From positions 1-9,104 of the forward strand of contig CAYZVX010000089.1 in NCBI GenBank assembly GCA_964482055.1: a stretch of DNA of 9,104 bases. Direction: 5' to 3'. Of the stretch, positions 1 to 5,893 are shown one piece after another. Made by a program: the position numbers and the translations under genes. The stretch's first letter is position 1. Every line of letters begins with the position of its first letter. Origin of the DNA: G020354085 sp964482055. GTDB taxonomy: Bacteria > Pseudomonadota > Gammaproteobacteria > Acidiferrobacterales > Sulfurifustaceae. A model generated the notes under the pieces. The model did not search any database, had not been told where the DNA came from, and was given only the letters and a program-made list of their open reading frames with translations.

Positions 1-344
1 GCCTTCTCCGCCGCGAGCGGCGTTGCAGGCACCAGCGGTGGTGGCGACACCGGCTGTGCCGGCTCGACCGCAGCGCTTTCCATGGGCCTGCTCGCAGCCG
101 GGTCCGCGGCGAGCGCTGCGCTCGGTGTCGGCACGCTGGCCGGGCGCATCGCATAGTGCCACCCGGCGAAAGCCGCCAGGACCGCGGATGCCGCGACGAG
201 CGCAAGCCCGACCGTGGTGCGCGACCGGGCCTTGGGGCGGGGCACCGCGGCGAGATCGTGATACACCGCGGCGGGCGGATGGCCGCCCGGCTGACCGTGC
301 TGGCGCGCTTCCAAGTCGCGCAGCATCTGGTTGATCAGGCTCAC
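1..344 (-). CDS. mshN: MshN, MSHA pilus biogenesis protein, N-terminal part (cut by window edge)
   Basis: Only the first 114 codons are present; the gene runs off the left edge. The product starts MSLINQMLRDLEARQ, the typical opening of MshN proteins, and continues with a short cytoplasmic part, one transmembrane segment (about residues 43-62) and an Ala/Pro-rich linker (about 67-114). In the family this is followed by TPR repeats, which would lie outside the window. MshN is thought to be an inner-membrane-anchored periplasmic scaffold of the MSHA assembly system. The start is a GTG whose last two bases overlap the mshM TGA stop (GTGA), with GGAG 7 nt upstream, so translation is probably coupled to mshM. 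Identity rests on the N-terminal motif and on position directly after mshM. Confidence 0.85.
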   Translation of the reverse strand, partial: MSLINQMLRDLEARQHGQPGGHPPAAVYHDLAAVPRPKARSRTTVGLALVAASAVLAAFAGWHYAMRPASVPTPSAALAADPAASRPMESAAVEPAQPVSPPPLVPATPLAAEK

Positions 345-1309
345 ACCGGCGCTCCGAGCATCAACGCCAGGGCAAGGGCGGCCGAACCGGTGACGACGCC
401 GCCGACATAGCGCAGCAACCGTGCAGGCCAGGCACGCGCCGCACGCACGCCCTCGGTGTCGGCAATGGCGGCCTTGACGTGCCGGCCGGTTATGCGCATG
501 ACACCCTCGCCGAACGCCGCCATCATCGCCTTGTGCGCGAGTATGTTGGCGAGCCGGGGAATCCCGCGGCAGGCACGGTAAAGCCGCCGCACGGCGCGCG
601 CAGCGAACAGGTCGGGCCCCTGGTAACCGGCGACCGCCAGGCGGTGTCGCAGGTACAGGTCGAACTCCGCCCGCGTGAGCGGCTCGAGGCGGCAGGCGAA
701 GGTGATGCGCTGCTTGAGCTGGCGCACGCTTGGATGGTCGAGACGCGCATCCAGCTCCGGCTGTCCGAACAACACCACCTGCAGGAGCTTGCGCCGCTCG
801 GTCTCGAGATTGGTGAGCAGCCGCAGGGCCTCGAGCGTCTCGATCGGCAGCGCCTGCGCCTCGTCCAGGCACAACAACACGCGCTTGCCCTCGGCGTAGC
901 TGTCGAGCAGAAACAGCGTGATGTGCCGCAATAGCTGATGCTGGTGCACGTTCGGCGGATACTTTATGCCGAGCTCGTCGGCGAGCGCGAGCAGCAGCGT
1001 CATCGGCTCGAGATAGGGATTGGGGATGTAGGCCGTGACGAAAGCCGCTGGCGCGCCCTCCATGGCGCGCGGCCCTCGACTCGATCCCATCGTCGACTCG
1101 CGCGCATCGAGCGCGCCCAGGAACTTGCGGCACAGCAGGGTCTTGCCCGTGCCGACCTCGCCCACCACCTTGATGAACCCCTCGCCGCCGCGCGCCGCGA
1201 CGAGCAGCGTGTTCAACGCCTCCCGGTAGGAGGCGTGCGCGAAAAAAAAGCTCGTGTCGGGCGTGATGCTGAACGGCAGCTCGCGCAGACCGAAGTGCGC
1301 GCCGTACAT
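341..1309 (-). CDS. mshM: MshM, ExeA/GspA-type AAA ATPase of the MSHA system, carrying an 18-residue insert
   Basis: A 322-residue ATPase of the ExeA/GspA type. It opens MYGAHFGLRELPFSITPDT, as in the family. Walker A is GEVGTGKT (residues 50-57), Walker B VLLCLDEAQ (144-152), and a GQPEL sensor motif lies at 182-186. A single transmembrane segment is seen near the C-terminus (about 300-320), short of the peptidoglycan-binding region found in longer ExeA proteins. MshM is expected to power or guide secretin and pilus assembly at the inner membrane. I start at the ATG at 1309 rather than further upstream because it begins the conserved N-terminus, lies 5 nt after the mshL stop, and has a G-rich ribosome site inside the end of mshL. 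Residues 72-89 (including MGSSRGPRAMEGAPAA) do not look like ATPase sequence. They fall between the helix after Walker A and the strand FVTAYIPNP, and they are encoded exactly by a copy of the 54-bp repeat found at the other end of the window. Confidence 0.93.
   Translation of the reverse strand: MYGAHFGLRELPFSITPDTSFFFAHASYREALNTLLVAARGGEGFIKVVGEVGTGKTLLCRKFLGALDARESTMGSSRGPRAMEGAPAAFVTAYIPNPYLEPMTLLLALADELGIKYPPNVHQHQLLRHITLFLLDSYAEGKRVLLCLDEAQALPIETLEALRLLTNLETERRKLLQVVLFGQPELDARLDHPSVRQLKQRITFACRLEPLTRAEFDLYLRHRLAVAGYQGPDLFAARAVRRLYRACRGIPRLANILAHKAMMAAFGEGVMRITGRHVKAAIADTEGVRAARAWPARLLRYVGGVVTGSAALALALMLGAPV
1042..1095. repeat. 54-bp hairpin repeat copy inside mshM
   Basis: This segment aligns without gaps to the 54-bp tandem unit at 8943-9104 with 47 of 54 identities. 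Differences are at unit positions 8-10, 17, 21, 38 and 52. It contains two inverted repeats. The first is a 7-bp stem (gcgcgcc / ggcgcgc, 1051-1070) with loop ctccat. The second is cga-ct-cgat-ccc-atcg-tcg near 1077-1095. It is read in frame within mshM as 18 residues. A further 22-nt stretch at its low-coordinate end (1036-1057) matches 3792-3812 inside mshJ except for one indel. Confidence 0.85.
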
Positions 1310-1314
1310 GGCCG

Positions 1315-3027
1315 CTAGCCCCCCGCGCCCTTGAAGCGCTGCAGCGTGCCGCCCGAGTTTTGAATGGACTCGCTCCACACCTGCCCGCCCTCGACAATCG
1401 TGGGCTTCAGCAGGATCACGAGCTCGCTCTTGATGCGCGTGACGCGCTTGTGCTTGAACAGCTCGCCGAGCAGCGGAATGTCGCCGAGGAACGGAACCGA
1501 GGCATTGTCCTCGGTCGTGCCCTCGCGCATCAGCCCGCCGATGACGACGATCTGGCCGCTCTGGGCGCGCACCACGTTGTCCGACTCCTGGATCGTGCTC
1601 GCCGCGAGCGGCAGGGCGTAGGGCTGGCTGGCGACAATGAACGATTTGTTCTTTTGCGTGACCTCGCTCACCGACGGGTGGATGTGCAGGATGACATTGT
1701 TCTTCTCGTCGATCTGCGGCGTGACATCGAGCGCGATGCCGGAGAAAAACGGCGTGAGCTGCACCTCCGGCGTTGCCTGCACCACCGTGCCCACCTGCTG
1801 GTAGGAGGTGGTCACCCCGGTGATGAAGAACTCGTCGCCTCCGACCTTGATGACGGCCTTCTGGTTGTTGATCGCCGCCACCCGCGGGCTCGACAGCACC
1901 TGCACCTCGCCCTGGGTCTTGAGCAACTCGAGGAAGGCGGCGAAGTTCGCGCTCTGGTAGGCGAACGTGAACACACCGCCGAATGCGGAGGTGAGCGTGC
2001 TCTGGATCGGGCCGGGCGGCGTGGTGCCGTCGAGATTGCCCTGCTGCCCCGCGATGTCCGACACGCCGGAACCGCCGAACACCGAACCGCCGCCGATCTG
2101 CCCGACCGTCGACTTCTCGCCCAGGTAGGCCCAGTTGATGCCGGTCTGGTACCCGTCCTTGAGCTGCACGTTGACGATCTTCGCCTCCAGGATCACCTGG
2201 CGGTTGAGGGTGGTGTGGGTGAGCCCCAGGTACTCCTCGACCATGCGCAGCTCATCGGGCATGGCGCGCACGATCACCAGGCCGCCCTGCGGATTGACCA
2301 TGACCTGGCGCCCATCCTTGCTGCCGATGAGTGCCGTAAGCGTTTCCTTGAGGTCCTTCCAGAAATCCGCCTGCGCGTCGGTCTCGACCCGCACGCTTGG
2401 AATGGTCGCGGTCGTGGTGCCGCCCGCGCCGTAACTGCCGCTGCCGGTGCCGCTGCTGCCCGGCTGCACGGTTTGGGTAAGCTCGCCAGTCGAGACGCGC
2501 GTCTCGGACTTCGACTTGCGCGCGAGGTTCAGGTAATTGACCGGAAAGATGCGCATCTGCATGCCGCGCCCCAGCACGTAGTAGCGCGTGTCCTGGCGCC
2601 GGTACTCATAGCCGTACACCTGGCGAATCGCCTCCATCGCCTCCGCCACCGTCACGTTCTTCAACTGTAGCGACACGGTCCCGGTAACGTCGGGATGCAC
2701 CACCATGCTGTACGGCGTGCCGTCCACCAGGTTCATGAACACCTGGCGGGCCGGTGCGTTGTTCACCGCCAGGTCGAAGCGCGGCTCGATCGGCGCGGTA
2801 CCGCCATCCGGCAGGCGGATCTCGAGCGGCGGCAGCAGCCCCTGGCTCACGTCGCTCGGCACCGCGGCGGGCGGCTTGCCCGCTTCCTCGAGGGTCTTGT
2901 CGATGCGCTCGGCCGTGTCTTTCGACCAGCCGTAGGGATTCGAGGCGCAGGCGTTGAGCAGCAAGGCGATGGCCGATGCGAGGACCAGGCGCGCGCTCAA
3001 CCGTCGGTGATCAGCGTGGCGTGACAT
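1315..3027 (-). CDS. mshL: MshL, outer-membrane secretin lipoprotein of the MSHA pilus
   Basis: A 570-residue secretin that would form the gated outer-membrane channel for the pilus. The N-terminus is a lipoprotein signal (hydrophobic about 11-26, lipobox LNAC, lipidated Cys27). A secretin/TonB short N-terminal (STN-like) domain lies at about 85-150, followed by a Gly/Ser/Thr-rich loop (about 185-207) and an N1-like domain (about 210-275). The secretin core runs from about 275 to 545, including LSSPRVAAINNQKAVIKVG (378-396) and the C-terminal signature VPFLGDIPLLGELF (511-524). I choose the ATG at 3027 because it gives the lipoprotein signal directly and has AAGGA 9 nt upstream. It overlaps the 3' end of mshK by 17 nt. 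Length and domain order are normal for MshL. Confidence 0.95.
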   Translation of the reverse strand: MSRHADHRRLSARLVLASAIALLLNACASNPYGWSKDTAERIDKTLEEAGKPPAAVPSDVSQGLLPPLEIRLPDGGTAPIEPRFDLAVNNAPARQVFMNLVDGTPYSMVVHPDVTGTVSLQLKNVTVAEAMEAIRQVYGYEYRRQDTRYYVLGRGMQMRIFPVNYLNLARKSKSETRVSTGELTQTVQPGSSGTGSGSYGAGGTTTATIPSVRVETDAQADFWKDLKETLTALIGSKDGRQVMVNPQGGLVIVRAMPDELRMVEEYLGLTHTTLNRQVILEAKIVNVQLKDGYQTGINWAYLGEKSTVGQIGGGSVFGGSGVSDIAGQQGNLDGTTPPGPIQSTLTSAFGGVFTFAYQSANFAAFLELLKTQGEVQVLSSPRVAAINNQKAVIKVGGDEFFITGVTTSYQQVGTVVQATPEVQLTPFFSGIALDVTPQIDEKNNVILHIHPSVSEVTQKNKSFIVASQPYALPLAASTIQESDNVVRAQSGQIVVIGGLMREGTTEDNASVPFLGDIPLLGELFKHKRVTRIKSELVILLKPTIVEGGQVWSESIQNSGGTLQRFKGAGG

Positions 3028-3376
3028 CGGTGGGCATCCTTGTGACGGCGTTGGTTTTGAATTGCGCCGCCGGCAGCAGCCGCAACACCTGCTGCTGCCC
3101 GCCGCGCCGTAGCACGACTTCATTCGGGTGAATCGCGCTCACTTCGGCATCGCCGAACCGGCTGCCGACCGTGTAGCTGCGTCCGTTGATGATCGCCAGC
3201 CGCCGCGCCGGCGACACCAGCGTCGATTGCAGCATCGGTGCGCCGCGCGCCTCGCTCGGCTCGCCACCGAGATACGACGGTCGTGTCGGATCCGGCAGGC
3301 CGTCACGCGCGGCGCCGACCGGGGCGGCGGCGCCCAGCAACATCCCGGCTGCACAAAAACGGGCAATGACCTTCAT
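3011..3376 (-). CDS. mshK: MshK, small periplasmic MSHA biogenesis protein
   Basis: A 121-residue exported protein. A Sec signal peptide (about residues 1-23, cleavage after GAA) is followed by LPDPTRP and a small beta domain (LQSTLVSPARRLAIINGRSYTVGSRFGDAEVSAI, then VVLRR and VLRLLP). This pattern matches MshK and resembles the GspC/PilP homology region, so a role bridging the inner-membrane complex and the MshL secretin is likely (inference). I start at the ATG at 3376 because it gives a clean signal peptide and the usual family length. An alternative ATG at 3430 overlaps the mshJ stop as ATGA and would add 18 residues (MRTAVLSRLG...) before the signal peptide; coupling favours it, export favours 3376. 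The 3' end overlaps mshL by 17 nt. Confidence 0.85.
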   Translation of the reverse strand: MKVIARFCAAGMLLGAAAPVGAARDGLPDPTRPSYLGGEPSEARGAPMLQSTLVSPARRLAIINGRSYTVGSRFGDAEVSAIHPNEVVLRRGGQQQVLRLLPAAQFKTNAVTRMPTDVTPR

Positions 3377-3426
3377 GGCTCCCTGCGCATCAACGATCGT
3401 GCCAAGGCGACTGAGCACTGCGGTCC

Positions 3427-4185
3427 TCATACCCCAAGCCAAGCCTGTTCTGTACTTAAGGTGTAGATCACGACTGTTAGACGCGATACTGGATAGGCCT
3501 CGGTCTCGAGACGAACCTCGCCCCACAGCACACCCCACTCCAACCCTTCGAGGGCCTGGAGATAGCGCACCAGATCGGCAAACCCGCCCTTCAGCTCGAC
3601 GCGCAGCCCATGCTTGTACACAGGCGGGCGGCCCGCCGCGCGTTCCGCGGCCGGTTTCGCTGCCGCCGCGCCCGCCTTTTCAGGTGACGACTCGCCGAGA
3701 GCCACCGGCGCCAGATTCTCCACCCGCACGACCTCAAGGCCACCGTGACGGCCGAGCACCTGCCTGACCAGCGGAGCCATCTCACGCGGGCTGACGAAAC
3801 CGCTGGCGCGCCGTCCCTCGGCTCTGGCATCCTGCTTCGCTCGACCTCCTCCATCCCTGGAGTCGTGGCGCGCGCCAGCGCCCGCGTCTGCTGCCGCAAG
3901 GCGGGCCTTGAGCTCGGCGATGCGTGCGCGGTTGAGCGCATCGCGGTCCCGCCCGCGTTCGGTGGCGAGCTGTTCGGTCTGCGTGTAGACGAGGCGCACC
4001 TGTTCGCGCTTGGTCTTGAGCTCGCCTTCCAGGCGCTTCTGTTGCGCGGCGAGCGGCGGGAACACGAGCTGCAGCGCCACGAACAGCAGTATTCCGAGCA
4101 CGACGGCGAAAAGCAGCGCGCGCTCGCGCAGGCTGAGCGCGTCGATGCGCGCGGCGGCGGTCTTGAGGAGCTGGCGTCCGTCCAT
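3427..4185 (-). CDS. mshJ: MshJ, PilO/GspM-like inner-membrane assembly protein with an inserted segment
   Basis: A 252-residue bitopic protein with the PilO/GspM plan. It has a short cytoplasmic start (MDGRQLLKTAAARIDALSLRE), one transmembrane helix (about 22-43), a charged coiled coil (about 45-98), and a ferredoxin-like periplasmic domain (about 129-250, with GGLEVVRVENL and HGLRVELKG). It should pair with the PilN-like protein encoded just upstream, under MshL/MshK. The start ATG at 4185 lies 2 nt after the upstream stop (TGACCATG). Residues about 102-128 (RHDSRDGGGRAKQDARAEGRRAS) are Arg/Gly/Asp-rich, break the usual junction between coiled coil and globular domain, and are encoded by a hairpin element related to the 54-bp repeat. 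The protein is longer than I would expect for MshJ, roughly by that amount. An Ala-rich linker at about 170-186 is ordinary. Confidence 0.88.
   Translation of the reverse strand: MDGRQLLKTAAARIDALSLRERALLFAVVLGILLFVALQLVFPPLAAQQKRLEGELKTKREQVRLVYTQTEQLATERGRDRDALNRARIAELKARLAAADAGAGARHDSRDGGGRAKQDARAEGRRASGFVSPREMAPLVRQVLGRHGGLEVVRVENLAPVALGESSPEKAGAAAAKPAAERAAGRPPVYKHGLRVELKGGFADLVRYLQALEGLEWGVLWGEVRLETEAYPVSRLTVVIYTLSTEQAWLGV
3792..3881. repeat. Mosaic hairpin element, related to the 54-bp repeat, inside mshJ
   Basis: The segment 3801-3880 is bounded by an imperfect inverted repeat, cgctggcgcgcc at 3801-3812 and ggcgcgcgccagcg at 3867-3880. Inside is the hairpin ctcca-tccc-tggag (3849-3862), with the same ccatccctgg core as the tandem unit. 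It also holds ccctcggctc followed by a catc segment, like the second half of the unit. Bases 3792-3812 match 1036-1057 in mshM except for a single indel. It is read in frame as about 26-27 residues of MshJ, and I see no stop codon in any of the six frames. The outer limits are approximate. Confidence 0.7.
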
Positions 4186-4187
4186 GG

Positions 4188-4835
4188 TCACGGCCGCCTC
4201 GCCGTCGCCTGATCGGCGCCCGTGGCGCGCGCGCTGCGCACCAGAAATTCGAGATACGGCAACGCGGCCTTGCGGCCTTCCCGGTCGGCCGCGGGTCGGG
4301 CGACCTCGAAGACCTCGAACTGCGTGCCGGCGAGGGTCTGCTCCCTCGACAGCCGCTGCAGATAGCTCGGCACCAGCTCGGCCTTGATCGCGCGACCGCC
4401 CAGCGTCACGTCCCGTCCCGCCCCGGCCACGACAATCTTCGTGAGCCACAGACCATCGAGGTGCTGGCGCGCGAGCGCGACAAAGTACGGCGAGTAACCC
4501 TGGCGCGCACCGAGCGTCTCGTCGCGGGCGAGCTGCCCGATGTAAGCACTGACGGCCAGCCGCTGCTCGAGCTCCCGCACTTCCTGCTCCAGGCGCGGGT
4601 CGGCCGGACGCGTTTCGATCTCGCGGGCGGCGCGTTCGAACTGCGCGAGCGCCGCCTTGTGGTCCTCATCGGCCTGCCGGATCTGGGCGTTGAGTGCGCT
4701 CACCTGCCACCACCCGTAGCCGTAGATCAGCGCGATGCCGGCGAGCACCACGCCCGCGGCCTGCAGCATGGTGGCGGCCGAGAACTTCTTCGCCTCGCGC
4801 CGCAGGATCGGCTGGTAGAGATTGATCTGCTGCAT
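4188..4835 (-). CDS. mshI2: PilN-like MSHA biogenesis protein (MshI2-type)
   Basis: A 215-residue bitopic protein starting MQQINLYQPILRRE, the typical opening of PilN-domain proteins in MSHA loci; the INLY motif is what PilM-type partners bind in type IV pilus systems. One transmembrane helix lies at about 22-44, then a coiled coil (about 45-95) and a small periplasmic domain (about 115-205). It should link the cytoplasmic MshI to periplasmic MshJ. The mshI TGA overlaps the start as GTGATG. Either the GTG at 4838 or the ATG at 4835 could be used. I prefer the ATG, because GGAG then lies 7 nt upstream and the product begins exactly at MQQINLY. Confidence 0.88.
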   Translation of the reverse strand: MQQINLYQPILRREAKKFSAATMLQAAGVVLAGIALIYGYGWWQVSALNAQIRQADEDHKAALAQFERAAREIETRPADPRLEQEVRELEQRLAVSAYIGQLARDETLGARQGYSPYFVALARQHLDGLWLTKIVVAGAGRDVTLGGRAIKAELVPSYLQRLSREQTLAGTQFEVFEVARPAADREGRKAALPYLEFLVRSARATGADQATARRP

Positions 4836-5764
4836 CACGCCGCTCCCACGGCCTCGCGCAGCGCCGCCCCGAGCGTGGCGAGGCAGCGCGCCTGCAAGGC
4901 CGCCGGCAGCTCAACGTCGCTGTCGAGCAGCGTGGCCAGATCGGCGCTGCCGACCTCCAGGTTGAGGCTGCCGCGCAGGTGCTCGAGCAGCTCCGGGATC
5001 TCGCCGGCGAGCGGTGCCAGCACGAGGTGGCGAATCGGCGGAGCGCGAAAGTGCGACTCGTAGTAATCGAGCGAACGCTGCACCTCGAGCACGAGCTGGT
5101 CGAGGTAGGCAGGCCGGCGCTCGGCGTTGGCGAGCATGTCGGTGCCGATCGTCAGGGGGCGCGTAAGGTACAACATGCCCTGGCGGGTGAGCGTGAGATT
5201 GCCGCCGGCGGCCTTGAGCCATAGAAAAGCCACGCCCTGCGCATCCTGCGGCAACAGCAGCGCGATGTTGCGCTGCGCGAGCTCCGGGATGTCGATGATC
5301 TCGAGACCGGCGCCGGCGGTCTCCAGGCGCTCGATACGCTCCTGCACCGCGCGCGTGCGCGCCGCCACCACGTACATCTCGCGACCCGCCGCGCCACGCG
5401 TATCCGGCAGGTCAAACACATCGAGCGTCGCGTCGTTGATGTGAAAGTCGATGAGGTCCTTCACACGCCAGCGCAGCGCGGCCTTGAGCTCCTCGGCCGG
5501 AACCTCGGGCGCCTCGGTCAGCACCAGCTGGTAATCGGCCTCGTCGAGCACCGTCGTGCAACGCGCGCGCTTGAGCCCGTGCTCGCGCGCCGCCGAGGCG
5601 AGCAGCTTGTCGAGCGGGGCTCCATCAAGGGGCCGGAATTCGAACGTGCGCAGTTGCGGCCGTGCGCCGTCACGCCGCTCGACACGCACGATGCAAACGC
5701 CTCCCGCCTCCAGGCCGATGGCGGTCAGGCCAGGAAGTTTTTGCCGGATCAGGCCCTTGAACAC
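4835..5764 (-). CDS. mshI: MshI, PilM/GspL-like cytoplasmic assembly protein
   Basis: A 309-residue soluble protein with an actin-like (PilM/GspL cytoplasmic) fold. An N-terminal strand set (LTAIGLEAGGVCIVRVER) is followed by a motif typical of PilM-type proteins (EELKAALRWRVKDLIDF, residues 91-107), IIDIPELAQRN at 156-166, and a C-terminal segment with a conserved-looking LEVQRSLDYYESHF (226-239). No transmembrane segment is seen, consistent with a cytoplasmic platform that recruits the PilN-like protein through its N-terminal tail. The start is a GTG at 5764 with AGGGAA about 7 nt upstream. It is the first gene after the 125-bp gap and probably opens the assembly block. Confidence 0.9.
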   Translation of the reverse strand: MFKGLIRQKLPGLTAIGLEAGGVCIVRVERRDGARPQLRTFEFRPLDGAPLDKLLASAAREHGLKRARCTTVLDEADYQLVLTEAPEVPAEELKAALRWRVKDLIDFHINDATLDVFDLPDTRGAAGREMYVVAARTRAVQERIERLETAGAGLEIIDIPELAQRNIALLLPQDAQGVAFLWLKAAGGNLTLTRQGMLYLTRPLTIGTDMLANAERRPAYLDQLVLEVQRSLDYYESHFRAPPIRHLVLAPLAGEIPELLEHLRGSLNLEVGSADLATLLDSDVELPAALQARCLATLGAALREAVGAA

Positions 5765-5865
5765 AGCGGCTTCCCTGAGGCACGGCCACTGCCAAGGCGC
5801 ACGCGATCGGCGCCAAACCCGCGTCCCGCGCCATTGCTCATGCTCAACCTAAGATTCATAAACCA

Positions 5866-5893
5866 ACCATATATCTTATCGATGGTTTTTCAA
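5866..5893 (-). promoter_or_regulatory. Candidate sigma-70 promoter for the mshI-mshN block
   Basis: Reading the minus strand, TTGAAA (5893-5888) is followed 16 nt later by TATGGT (5871-5866). This sits in the only AT-rich patch of the window, between the stop of the Ig-like gene and the mshI start about 100 nt downstream. The -35 is 5 of 6 and the -10 is 4 of 6 against consensus. The 5765-5889 gap holds no gene and no convincing terminator, so read-through from upstream is also possible. Confidence 0.4.

Noticed and set aside
1360..2670. Long open frame on the plus strand opposite mshL, and similar plus-strand frames elsewhere
   Set aside because: They mirror strongly supported minus-strand genes, are rich in Arg/His/Ala as expected of high-GC antisense frames, and show no recognisable domain or ribosome site.
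5779..5795. Sigma-54-like GG-N10-GC (TTGGCAG...GTGC) on the minus strand before mshI
   Set aside because: Transcription would begin only a few bases before the GTG start and would omit the AGGGAA ribosome site, so it is probably chance.
5865..5890. Inverted repeat aaccat / atggtt followed by Ts, terminator-like on the plus strand
   Set aside because: The stem is 6 bp and AT-rich with an 11-nt loop, and no plus-strand gene precedes it. On the minus strand it lacks a proper T run.
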